A DNA stretch of 64,000 bases, from NCBI GenBank assembly GCA_016165875.1, contig JABBOT010000002.1, positions 27,728,265-27,792,264 on the forward strand. Direction: 5' to 3'. A program made the position numbers and the translations under genes. Positions within the stretch are counted from its first letter, which is position 1; the number at the start of each line of letters is the position of its first letter. This DNA comes from Acanthopleura granulata. Lineage: Eukaryota; Mollusca; Polyplacophora; Chitonida; Chitonidae. Below the pieces are notes generated by a model. The model searched no databases. It saw only the letters and a list, made by a program, of their open reading frames with translations, and was not told the DNA's origin. Positions 33,201-44,515 of this stretch are shown here, in pieces.

Positions 33201-35104
33201 GAAAGCACATTTCTTTGATCACTGTTTTACGTTCTGCTCAAGAATTTTTCACTTGTGGTAATGGCAACAGACAGTTTTATAGGAGGGGAAAACTGATATC
33301 CGGTGTAAACCAAAACCTGTGTTAAACTGCTGCTCATCCAGCAATGAATGCAATCACGCTACCTCAAGTGCGTTGTCACGTGGCACGTATTTTGACGTGA
33401 ATGGAGAGATCACAGAATTAGTGTATTTTTATGCAAAGTATTTACAATGATTGAAGAGTCATTGATTGATCCAGGCAACTCCCGTCATGGTGGCTGCAAC
33501 ATGATGGGTAACATTATCTGACTAACCGAGATATTAACAAACCGCTGCACCTAAATTTGTAATTACGCTTTACCTCTGTCCGAGATATATATGTGACTTA
33601 TTACATGTTGACATGCTGTTACAAAGGAATACAATGTATTTATAAATCTGTGTGAGTAAACCAACCAACACCAAGAGACATCTGGTCTATTTGGTGCGGA
33701 CGAAGAGCGGAGTGAGTGGAGACCATACAGGTTTTAAAACTTAACGAGAAATATAGGAAAACCTGCTCTCGTGTTACACGTTGAACACTTACACGTACAT
33801 CTTTTGAATTGAAAACTTGACTGTTCCAGCCGGATTGGATATATACAGTTATAAGACCTGGCGATGACAGATACACCAAAGGCCACTTCACTTAGGGCAC
33901 CCTCCGTAACATGGCATTTATAATTATAACATTGATATTTATTTACTGGATTGTTGCTTAAAAAAACTTCATACGAGTTTTATGTGTGGTGAACTGACAA
34001 ACTGGCTTTCCTCATGTGACGCACAGGAAGGCATATATATATGTGGAGCATATTCCACAGATGTTAGATTGCGCGCACGGCCACTGGAGCATTGTCCACC
34101 ACTTCTTGTCTCCAAGGCGCCACAAGCAGTGAGAATGGGGCATGCATAGGCCTACTTTAAATACCGGCACATCTGTAACCATTGGTTGACGGTCTGTGGT
34201 AGGCCTAAGATTGAATATGGCGGCATTTCAACAATATTTTCAATCGGAAATTCGGCAAATTTCTGTTGGTGGATACCAGATTGAATAGATAAGTTTTATT
34301 AGTCTCGCGAGAACAGATGGTGTGAGTGGTGCCTGTATAATATTTCCAAAACCGAATCGCCATGCACAATATGGCTGAGTTGTGCCAATGGAGTATTAAA
34401 ACTTCAACCATTCATTTATTGTCATCATTAGCTATTTAATGAATTAAATATGTCTGTTCCCGTCATGATCGCAGTGATTTCAAGGTGAGTTTGTCTGATT
34501 TTGTACTTTCACCTTTCGATCGCCATTGTTAGGCCTATCCATAAGAAGATATAAGTAACCATGGACGTCTGACTTAGCGATAACCATAGGCTAAGTGTTC
34601 AGCTTTCGGCAGGCTCAGCGTTCAGCTTTCGCCGATTCCATACATCTCAGCGCAGTAAATACAGACCTATAAATTAAATCCCTTTTGATTTAAAATCCTT
34701 TAACCACTGCTATAAAGTTTCAATCCCTTTTTCCAGGGATTTCAATGATCAAATCGACGGCTGTGAGTTAGTTCAATACCCGTGAACAGCTGAAGGGAGA
34801 CAACTTTCTATACAGTTTGTTAAAAACGTGCGAGAATAACTAAAAAGTTGTGGCCATCTACAGGCAAAGATCCAGAGGATCCAGATAATCCAGAGGATGG
34901 GATCTACGAGATTAAAAATCGGAGGCTGGAGAGGCCGCTCAACCGTAGATTGTGGTAGAGACCAGTTTTCAGACATTTAACGTTGTGAGCGCCCCTGGCG
35001 AAAATTTTTTCACTATATCACTATAAAACGCTCCATAGAAGAACCTTATTTAATCGAAAAATAATAGAAAATTTCAAAGGTTTTAATGCAGGCCTAATTT
35101 TTAA

Positions 35105-35370
35105 TAATATATTTATTTGATTGGTGTTTTACTCAAGAATATTTCACTAATACTACTGCGGCCAGCATGATGGTGGGTGGAACCGGACAGAGCCCGGGGG
35201 TAACCCATGACCATCCGCAGGTTACTGGCAGATCTTCCCGCGTATGGCCGGACAGAAAGCCAGCCTAGGCTGAACTTGACCTCACAGCGACCGCATTGGT
35301 GAGAGGCACCGTGGTCATTCCGCTGCACTAGCGCACTGAGAACAACCGCGGCCATGGAACAGAGGCCCCC
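35105..35370 (-). mobile_element. SINE-like element, near full length (unit 3)
   Basis: Orthologue of 5069-5335 with very few differences. Confidence 0.75.
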
Positions 35371-36117
35371 GAATATTATATAGTAGGTTTCTTACATAAG
35401 GGTCTACTCGATCCATGTTATTTGTGACAACCAAAGAGAACCTAATTGTGGCTTGTATTGGGCCACAGTTATATATTTGGTCCTGCAGACACAGTTATAC
35501 ATAAACAAGAATCTTTTAAGTATGTATTAATCTGTATGATTAGGAAATAATGACTGTCATCTGTTGTCTTTGTTTTCATTTAAGTACAGTAAATGTGAAA
35601 GTTGAAATAATATAGATTTCATCTTGGCATATCCATATCTGTATGAAATGTTGAGTGGCTGAAGTTATATAGTAGGTTCTATTTATATATCTATACAAAA
35701 TGTTCCTCCAAACTTCTTTCTACTGTTAACTGCTCACACTACCGCTGAACTGTTAAATTACTGTTAATAGATAGGATGGCAAAAGGTTCGTTATACAAAT
35801 GTGTCTACCAATCAACTCCTGTGTAACATATTCTATAGAGAGGGTCATAACATTGTAGTACTTTCCACCCAATGCCCCAATCCATTCAATTATTTGCCAA
35901 TAATAAAGTTTCTTAAGTAAATCAATCTATGCAACACATCAGTTATAAAAAGTGTTGGCAATAATCTCAATGTAATTAAAGAACATTCAGTTAACTGACA
36001 AGCTCTCTGTGAATTGCTAATGCAATCTGGGTATCTTAAGATGTCATTTCCAAATTTGGCACAAACACTCCCCTAACTGTGAACATGCCCTAGTAGGCCA
36101 TAAAGTATGTTCATGCA

Positions 36118-36285
36118 ATTTTTATTTATTTATTTGTTTGATTGTTTTAAGCCGTACTCAAGAATATTTCATTTATACGACGGTAGCCAAGATTATGGTG
36201 GGAAGAAACCAGGCAGAGTCCCGAGGAAACCCACGACCATCTGAAGGTGGCTGGCAGACCTTCCCACGTACAGCTATATTTTGAA
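36118..36285 (-). mobile_element. SINE-like element, 3' part (unit 3)
   Basis: Orthologue of 6090-6243 and 21717-21884. Confidence 0.72.
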
Positions 36286-37789
36286 GAATAGTTTGTGGTA
36301 GGCCCCTATGTCAGTATAGGCTAGCATTACATCAAAGGGAAATGATACGTTGGCTTGCAATTTATTAGCCGGATAGCTATTTTTTGCAAAACAAAACAAA
36401 TATATAAATAACTAAATAAATAAATAAAAGACGGAAACAAAAATAAAAGAACTAAGTATGATTATAAGTATATGGGTACATGTATACAGTAGTTAGGTGG
36501 GTACAAAATCGTACCACTAAATAAAGAAATATTAACATATCATGATCCATTGCGGTGGACTGAACATTGTGATTTAAAATATTTTCCAAAAACACTTTTC
36601 ATTCCGCTGACAGAAGTTTTTTTCTTCAATTTAGATGTTACATGTATGTAGTGAAGGGTGGCTCTAAACAAGATAATTTAATATCTACCAACTTTTCAAC
36701 AGTAACATTCTGTAAAGTTATTTTTCTAAATTTCTAGAAGGTTCTACACGTAGATCAGGAACATTGTCTTTAAACTTCCTGTATTTATCGTGTTTCAGTC
36801 ATAGATAGGCTATGTATAGTTCTTTTACCTCCATGCGCACACCTACCCCCACCCCCAACCCCACCCCCGAGTCAATAACACTATGTTATTTTCCATCCCC
36901 GCATACTTTTACTGCAGAGTTTTCTCCCTTTAAATCGATTCCAAGAAAACATAACTCTGTCAGCTAAATATTGATATGTGAACGTATTCGGGTTATTTCC
37001 CCTGATTCTCCCCCCGAAATGTAACCGAAATTTCTAAGTTTACGAAAGTCCGCAACTTGTGCAGTTTTTCATCCTTTTCTTGACATTAATAGGCCACATG
37101 GAAGGCGCATTTGGTTGGTGATGTTGGAGTAGCAGCAACTTTGTTACATAATTTCCAGAGCTCAGTTAACTGACGCACAACAGTGTCGAGGGAGGTCATT
37201 TCAGACACTGGAAAGCAGAAAAGGTACGTACTCACTGATTAATATGTTGTCATTTTTCTACGTGGAATTTTTTTTCTTTTTCTTTTGTCAACCTTTAAGT
37301 CATTTTGTTTGACATTTGATGAGGTTTGGGGACACTTAAAGCCAAATCTTCACAAGGATTACACAAGCTGTTACCATCCACGCTTTTCTGATATTTGCAA
37401 GTCATGACAGAGCTCCTCAAATCGTTAGCGCTTTATGTAATGTTAACATATATGGATGCACTAAAATCTGAAGGCTGACATACAATCGCAATACCCATGG
37501 GGATTGCGCAAATGAAGGTTTATGGACTTGTGGACCCGGATCCAGTCACCCATGTAGAGCGATGTGTTCTTTGGGGGAGGTGATGGGCGAGGGGCGAGCG
37601 GGGGTGAGGTGGAAGGATGGAGGGATGGGCGCTACTTCTAATTACAACGTTCTACTAACAATGAAGATAAATTCCTAACTGGCGGTAACAATCATTACGC
37701 CAAAGGTTGTCATAGAGTTATCATTGTTATATAATTGAACATTATGTGTTTAAGGAGGCTAGCTACTAAGCCTCGGCTATTAGTAAAGG

Positions 37790-37975
37790 TGCATCAGGCT
37801 TCCTCTCCGGCCTTACATGGGAAGGTGTGCCAGCAGCCTGCGGATGGTCATGTGTTTCCCCCGGGCTATGTCCGGTTTCCCCACACCATAATGTTGGTCG
37901 CCGTCGTATAAGTGAAATATTCTTGGGTACGGCCTAAAACGTCGACCAAATAAATGAATAAAAAAATAAATATGA
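37790..37975 (+). mobile_element. SINE-like element in KirB3 leader intron
   Basis: Orthologue of 7745-7935. Confidence 0.72.
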
Positions 37976-38957
37976 GAATAAGTATTTGTTTACAAGGAAC
38001 TGTTCGTGGCCATTGATCTATACACTTCAGAAGAAATTTGTTTCTTGCCGATCAAATAGCCCATTTCAGAAGTCAAACATTCAAAAAGAAAGTTAGTTAA
38101 TAGTTAGTTACAATTATGGCTATAAATCAAATGCGTGTGGAAAATTCATGCAATGCAATGCTGAGTAATCCTCTTTATTATTGGCCAGTGACACTATAAA
38201 TAATAATTTAAAGCCCACATACCTTGAGTATATAATGTACCACATGTATAAGCACATAAATAACCTCATCCATCAATATTAAAGTGCAAAGGTCAGCGTC
38301 TGTACAACACAATGACACGGGTGTGTTTTGCTGCATTAGGTGATTGGACCTTGGCGTCATGGATTAAAACACTTTTACCTTTAAAGGAAAAGATCCCGTA
38401 AAACGTCTATAGTTAGTAAATAGGCCATTAAAAACTGTCTGTGAAAATGCGTTCACTGATATTTTCAGGGTTTTTTTATTTAAATTAAAACACTGGTGCT
38501 TTATTTCAACTCACAAAAGTGTCCTGTTCATTGTCAGTGCAATGTTAGTTCTGTGTATGGCTCTGAATATCATAACTTCACCAAAATCCCTTCAGACAAA
38601 GGGCACAACCCTGTATAGTTCAAATGATTAACACGTCAGGTGGTTGACTATATTACATTTAATCAGAATTGCTGAAACACTCTGTGTCTTTAACTGTGAA
38701 ATTCAAAGTCTAGAACAACCTTGAGTTATCACTTGAAAGGGTCCATCAAAACACCATATCTCTCCGTGTGTTACGTGTTGAAGTTCCCCAATGTTTATTT
38801 GAGGTATAAGGAACTCGAGTCGTAAAATTCTGGCCAATTGTTTTTGTAAATAAAAATTAATGTAAAGATGCTTTGCTTTGCATGAGAATTCAATATTCAT
38901 GATTTCATTGGGTTTAAAAAGTCGTTTTGAAGGTATATACTAAGTATAATCTTATGA

Positions 38958-39150
38958 AGAGAGAATTGCCACTGAATGGCATTTAGAGCTTCTCAAAGAG
39001 AATCGCCACTGCATGGCATTTAGACCCTCTCAAAGAGAATCGCCACTGTGTGGCATTTAGAGCTTCTCAAAGAGAATCGCCACTGCATGGCATCTAGAGC
39101 TTCTCAAAGAGAATCGCCACTGCATGGCATTTAGAGCTTCTCAAAGCCTC
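38958..39150. repeat. 37-bp tandem repeat upstream of KirB3 (5 units)
   Basis: Five units of the repeat described at 8935-9015, again ending about 90 bases before the coding exon. Confidence 0.87.
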
Positions 39151-39233
39151 TTGAAATTGTAAACAGCAGTCATTAGAAGCTTTAGCTGAAAATACTCATA
39201 TTGACATGTGTGTATTTTTCAGAGTGATTTGTC

Positions 39234-40379
39234 ATGTGGAATCCTCAAGATTTTGTCCCGCCGTCATCCAAGCTGAAGCGCCTCGTGCAGGAAAACGGAG
39301 GGACAAACTTGGCATTTCGTGGCATAACTCGCAAGAAGGAAAAATTCCTCAAAGACACCTTTACTACATTGATAGAGTCGCAATGGCGTTGGAACTTGAT
39401 CTTATTTATCGGGGGCTTTGTTATCTCTTGGTATCTCTTTGCGGCTTATTACTACAGCGTGGAGTTGGCCATGAGTCGCAGCAGCAACTCCAGCACATCT
39501 GAAGCTTGTATCACCAACGTCAACTCCTTTACCTCCACCTTGCTGTTTTCTGTCGAGACACAGACCACGATTGGCTATGGATCCAGATTTGTTACCGAGT
39601 CTTGTCCCCTTGTCTTCATCGTCGTCATGTTACAGTCTCTCTTTGGAATAGGTTCTCAAGTGGCTTTGGTGGGAATTATCTTGGCTAAAGTAAAACGGGG
39701 CAAGAAAAGTGCCAGCACGGTGATCTTCAGCAACTGCGCGTGCATATATGAGGAAGATGGCGAGCTCTGCTTAGCAGTGCGTGTGGCTGACATACGCCGC
39801 TCTCAAACACTGTTGCATGCTCACGCCAGAGGGCAGTTCATCAAGAAACAATATCCCGACTCCGGTCATCTACCTGTAAAGTGTTACAATCTGAAAATGA
39901 CTGGAGAAAGTGGGCATGAATTTCTTTTCATGGCCTGGCCGACTGTTATTATACATAGGATAAATCAGCAGAGTCCCTTGTGGAGAATGTCCCGAGATGA
40001 TTTCCTTCAGTTGAACTTTGAACTGCTTGTCAAGTTAGAAGGCGTGGTCACAAACACTGGTTATCCATTCCGAAGCTGTATCTCATTCCTGCCTTGGGAT
40101 ATATCATGGGGGCATAAATTTATCCCGCTAGGCTTTACTGAACACGAAGACTGCACCAATGTAGATTATGCACACTTTCACAAGACGCGTCCGGTTAAAA
40201 CGCCTTGGTGCAGTGCGCATGACTCCCACGTCCGCCACGCTTATCAGATCAGGCGTGTCCCAGGTGTGACGTCAGTGTCAGCGTCTTTCCAAGTATCACG
40301 GGAGGTCGAAATTCGCCATGACGCTGCCGATACTTACCTTGGCTCACTCACGCTGATCACAGGCCGCGACTGGTTCTGA
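39234..40379 (+). CDS. KirB copy 3: inward-rectifier potassium channel
   Basis: 381 codons, intact, with all Kir landmarks as in KirB1/2: filter TIGYGS, Gln142, His195, FHKT. Copy-specific changes are WGHKF in place of WGHRF, G300 in place of D300 just after it, V147 and L150 near the end of TM2, P208, and VKLEGVV in the cytoplasmic domain. The Arg-to-Lys and Asp-to-Gly pair lies in the conserved WGHRF strand, so gating or trafficking could differ. The N-S-S sequon of copy 2 is present. The base before ATG differs (GTC-ATG here, GTA-ATG in the others). Confidence 0.93.
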   Translation: MWNPQDFVPPSSKLKRLVQENGGTNLAFRGITRKKEKFLKDTFTTLIESQWRWNLILFIGGFVISWYLFAAYYYSVELAMSRSSNSSTSEACITNVNSFTSTLLFSVETQTTIGYGSRFVTESCPLVFIVVMLQSLFGIGSQVALVGIILAKVKRGKKSASTVIFSNCACIYEEDGELCLAVRVADIRRSQTLLHAHARGQFIKKQYPDSGHLPVKCYNLKMTGESGHEFLFMAWPTVIIHRINQQSPLWRMSRDDFLQLNFELLVKLEGVVTNTGYPFRSCISFLPWDISWGHKFIPLGFTEHEDCTNVDYAHFHKTRPVKTPWCSAHDSHVRHAYQIRRVPGVTSVSASFQVSREVEIRHDAADTYLGSLTLITGRDWF

Positions 40380-42741
40380 CAAGCTAAATTCTACCACCTC
40401 ACAGTGCCAATCTAACTGGCTTGGTTCTGAACGACACAAGTGGTGCTTTACCAATGGATGCCTTCTTGTTACATTATAGACACAAAGAATCAACATGTTA
40501 TGATTTTCTGGGTGAATTCGTTGAAATAAAAATTTATTCACAACAAGAATGGATGACTTGTTTTGTCTCAAACGTGTTTAATACAGGTATGGTGAAGCTT
40601 AGGTTCCATCTTGAAAGCGCGAAAGAGACACACGTTGATTTTGTGTTCCTCTTTTACAAAAATATAACGCCATGCACGGAAATTCAGAAGATTTAACATT
40701 TAATCTGTAAGTGTAGTTCATTCAACGAAGTTAAATCTTAAAACAACTTACTGTAGTTTTCAAAACTAATGAGAATGAAACAGTGGCTAACGGCTGTTTT
40801 TTAATTTCATAATATGCATGGGCACATGTATCATCTTCAATGCACTGTCTATCCAGCATATATACTTGTGAGTTAATACACTCAGTCATTCTTAAGCTAT
40901 ATATAGGTTGGATTGTACGCACTTATACATGCAGGCTGTGAACCGATGCATACATAGCCCATGCGCGCACTTCCTCCTTGGTGGCCAGTGTGTGCAAGGC
41001 CAAACAAGCTTGTTGAATTATCAAAAGTGTTATACAACTGAATTGCCTTTGTGGTCGATGTTGTTACGTGCTAATGCAGTACAATGAATGAGGAGACTCT
41101 CACCAATGTGGTCGTGAGTTTAAGTCCAGCTCAGGGCAGCTTCCCCTCCAGCCTTACGTCAGAAGGTACGCCACGAACCTGCGAATGGTTGTGATATGCC
41201 CAGGTTCTTCCCTGTTTCCTCCCACCATGTAAGGCTGGGCGTCATCGTATAAGTGAAATACCCTAGCGTAGGGCGTAAAACACCAGTCAATATCAATAAA
41301 TAAACAAATAAATATAAAAAAGAAAATAAAAAATAAATAAATAAATATGAAATTAAATTATCTGAAACCTCTATCGTTGGCTTATATTTTAACTTAATGA
41401 AATGACACTCAACTACATATGTGCTTAAAACGATACGATATAAATATTGGAAGTAATGCAAACCTATATTTTCACTTTTACAACCATGCTACATTATATT
41501 TAGATTTAGAGTGTATATGTATTGTTCAAGTATATATGGAGAGAATCACTGACAAGCAATAAAATGACATTGTTCCTAATCGGGAATGTTAAACCATAAT
41601 ACAGTGGAAAGAGTTTTGGTCCAGTACATATATGTAGCTTGAACAATTACAGATCTTAATTTACCAGGCTACTTAATTCCATTAGAGATTATGGGCAGCA
41701 GGAATAAAACGTGTGATACGTATATACGTCGAAGTATCCTCTTTAAAATAGAAATTATGTACAACAAGCAGTATACATATTTACGTATTATATTTTATAT
41801 ATAAACTTTATATTTACATATATTTTTTACATATTGTTCTGTTCAGGCAAACAAATCACATGTTGAATTTAAAATAAAGAGTGTATGGATATACCGCTGA
41901 ATATACATTACGTCTAAAGTCCGCCTCATTGATGACGAAACTGGTTATATATTATTATTCACCATTCACTCATCCACTTTATACGCATGCGTGTGTTATA
42001 CCATTGATCTTTTGTTAGGCGTACGGCACGGTTTTAAAAAACTTAAATGAACAGTTTATATCTTCGTGATTGTTATTAGTGTTAATCAGTGTTGCCCTGA
42101 ACTCATGGGATTTCTACCAAATCTGTCAATTTTTGTCCAATACCTAAGTATCAGTCAATCTCATCCAAATGCTCAATGTGACCGTTTACAAACAATACAT
42201 CTGACTGCAATCCAAACCAACCAATTGCAATAAAATCTTAGGAAAATTCACACTGTCAAAACTGTCTTTGCATTAAATAAGAAAGAGTCATTTCACAGTA
42301 AAACTGTATATGTAAGAGTTCAGGTAACACTTGAGATGCTGTTAAATGACATTCGGTACTTTTCATCCATATCCTAAATGGGCTCTGTACAGTACACGTA
42401 TCTGTGATACGTAACAACCCAAAGTCTATGTATTATTTCGCACACATATATCTGTATAAAACTACATCATTATACAAACTGATCCATATATAATATATAT
42501 GTAGAAAACACGCCAAACCACGGCTAAACGCTTTTGGACACCGATTCATCTGCACAATTTTTCGGAATACACAGTCCATGGAATGTTCATGAGGCCACGC
42601 TCCTATAGCTGAACAGCTGTATATAGCGAACGACAAAGAATTGCTGGAAAATATATAATATGGTGCTTTGTGTTGAAAATAAGTGCTCGAAGCCTCCAAG
42701 CATGCGGAATGCGTGGAAACATACAAGCTCGGACAAAGCGG
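40380..42741. other. Unit 3 spacer between KirB and the ParB-like gene
   Basis: Like unit 2 it lacks the 1.08-kb block of unit 1. It has a further loss of roughly 270 bp at about 41015 (AACAAGCTTGTTG joined to AATTATCAAAAG). A plus SINE-like copy lies at about 41075-41350. No gene supported. Confidence 0.5.
41075..41350 (+). mobile_element. SINE-like element with tRNA-like head (unit 3)
   Basis: Orthologue of 12256-12530 and 27890-28165. Confidence 0.72.
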
Positions 42742-43965
42742 TTAATCACCCACAATTTCTATGTCTTCACCGTCAAACAGAAGGATATCTCTCAAACTTA
42801 AGCTAATTTTACTGTTGTTCTCGCGGAATTTAACCTTGTATTCTTCTACATCTGTTTTAATCACAGCCGGTATCCTGAGAGAAGAGCGGTGTTGTCTAGC
42901 CAGGCGATAGGCCCACAGACGACGATTTCCATCTACCACTCTGTCTTCTTCGAACACCCTGTACACTATGATCGGAGGGAAGTTTGTCTGCTCTCCTATC
43001 GGACTGCTCAGCAGCGACCGAGCTATACTCCTCAGCGAGACGCCCGTGTGGACGCCCGAGAATGTGGACGGAATAGATTTCTTTGTGTACTTGACGTTGT
43101 TTGGATCCAAGTGTGTTTCAGAGGTTGTCTGCCCCAACTGCAGCCGCCTGGTTCTTGTCAGAATGTCATAGTATCTCGTGTCAGAAATATGTTCATTCCC
43201 GTTGGACCGAGCTGTCTGAGAACGAAGGAGATTCTCATCAACGTTGTTGTTCATTCTGCTTTGGAAAGGGTTTGTTGTCTGCTCAATTCTGATTTGAAAA
43301 GGGTTTGTTGTCTGAGCAATTCTGCTCTGTAAAGGGTTTGTTGTCGGAGCGATCCCGCTGTCGGAAGGGTTTGATATCAGATCGGTCCTGCCGCTGTAAG
43401 GGGTTGTTGTCTTGTATCTTGTCATGAAGCCGGAGTCTGCTTGAGGTGTGGGTTTGCTATTAATTAGTCCCAGAGCGTTATCCCCCTCCCTGTACCACAA
43501 TCCACCGGGCCTTCCCCGCACACGGATGTTTATACCTTCGTTGTCGGTTGTGAATTTGATGCTTGGAATAATCCAGTATGAACGCAAAATGACGGGAATA
43601 TCACGACAGCCTCCCAGACGCTCGTACTGCTTAAACACCCATAAACGGCGGTTGTCAGAACTAAAGTATTTCCCATTCCGCTCACAGACTGTTATCGTTG
43701 GTATACTCTCCACTGTTGTTTTACCTTCACATAATTTGTCTAAAGTCTCTCCAATCATTACGCCTCGGTGATTACTTCTCCTATCAAAAACATTGTTGAT
43801 GGAGTCTTGTACGTAGCGAATATCAGATGGTCTCAGACGCATCATTTTTGTGACTGCCTGAAACAAAACGATTACCTCACAACTTATAGCTGCTTGCCAG
43901 GCTGCTTCCCAGAAATATCTCGCACGGGTATTTCCATTCATATCGAAAGTGAAAGTAGGACACAT
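42742..43965 (-). CDS. Tandem ParB/sulfiredoxin-like domain protein, copy 3
   Basis: 407 codons (Met-Met alternative start at 43845). The first ParB-like segment is at about 41-127 (D-N-R-R-L-W-V at 104-110) and the second at about 306-370 (V-D-G-N-R-R-L-W-A at 344-352). The linker differs from copies 1 and 2: between about 203 and 240 it carries four tandem versions of a motif like I-A-Q-T-T-N-P-F-Q-S-R, apparently expanded from a single IAPTTYPFQ. At the 3' end the donor-like GTGAGT of the other copies reads GTGATT. The stop is nonetheless at the same place (VGD instead of VGE), which mildly favours this being a real C-terminus. No signal peptide or membrane segment is evident. Confidence 0.7.
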   Translation of the reverse strand: MCPTFTFDMNGNTRARYFWEAAWQAAISCEVIVLFQAVTKMMRLRPSDIRYVQDSINNVFDRRSNHRGVMIGETLDKLCEGKTTVESIPTITVCERNGKYFSSDNRRLWVFKQYERLGGCRDIPVILRSYWIIPSIKFTTDNEGINIRVRGRPGGLWYREGDNALGLINSKPTPQADSGFMTRYKTTTPYSGRTDLISNPSDSGIAPTTNPLQSRIAQTTNPFQIRIEQTTNPFQSRMNNNVDENLLRSQTARSNGNEHISDTRYYDILTRTRRLQLGQTTSETHLDPNNVKYTKKSIPSTFSGVHTGVSLRSIARSLLSSPIGEQTNFPPIIVYRVFEEDRVVDGNRRLWAYRLARQHRSSLRIPAVIKTDVEEYKVKFRENNSKISLSLRDILLFDGEDIEIVGD

Positions 43966-44071
43966 CTACGCAAATACAAACGATAGGCCTATCTGTGGCG
44001 TTCATACTGATCAGCTACAAGTGGATGCATAACTGTGTCACAGCAGGGGCCTACACATATGTGCCCAGTTC

Positions 44072-44150
44072 AGCTGAAGAATGAATGATTGATTATGGCT
44101 TAACGCCACATCGGCAATATCTCAGCCATATCGTGGCGAGCTGAAGAATG
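44072..44150. mobile_element. Short insertion with 12-bp target-site duplication
   Basis: AGCTGAAGAATG occurs at 44072-44083 and again at 44139-44150, flanking 55 bp containing CTTAACGCCACATCGGCAAT. Units 1 and 2 have a single near-copy (AGCTGAACGATG) at the same place, so this is a clean insertion specific to unit 3. The core looks like the end of a short dispersed repeat. Confidence 0.8.
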
Positions 44151-44347
44151 TCTATAAACAGCCTGCAGCCTCCAAATACATGTCTATGTTACATTGATTT
44201 AGAAGTGCACGCGGCCCTCGGCAGAATGGAACAAAAATGTCTGTGTTTCAATCTACATGAATCTAACGTTGTCCCACCATATCTTCCAATCAAACATGGG
44301 GTTCCTTTATAACTTCTTTGTGCCTTTTGTGTGTTTTTCCTGCTAAT

Positions 44348-44515
44348 GATTATTTTATTTATTTGATTGGTGTTTTACGTACTCAAGAATGTTTCAGTTA
44401 TACCACAGCGGCCAGCATTATGGTGGGATGAAACGGGCAGAGCCAGGGGGAAACCCACGATCATCCGCAGGTTGCTGGCAGACCTTCCCACGTACCGCCG
44501 GAGAGGTTAAACTTA
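44348..44515 (-). mobile_element. SINE-like element (unit 3, fuller copy)
   Basis: It keeps the ATTTATTTGATTGGTGTTTT tail and the body through CCTTCCCACGTAC, parts of which are deleted in units 1 and 2. Confidence 0.75.

Larger units (their letters stand above)
33201..37223. other. Unit 3 spacer between KirA and the predicted KirB leader exon
   Basis: Nearly identical to 3146-7188. It holds SINE-like copies at 35105-35370 and 36118-36285. The small frame seen in units 1 and 2 is frameshifted here near 33290. The predicted KirB leader exon ends at 37223, donor GTACGT at 37224. Confidence 0.5.
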
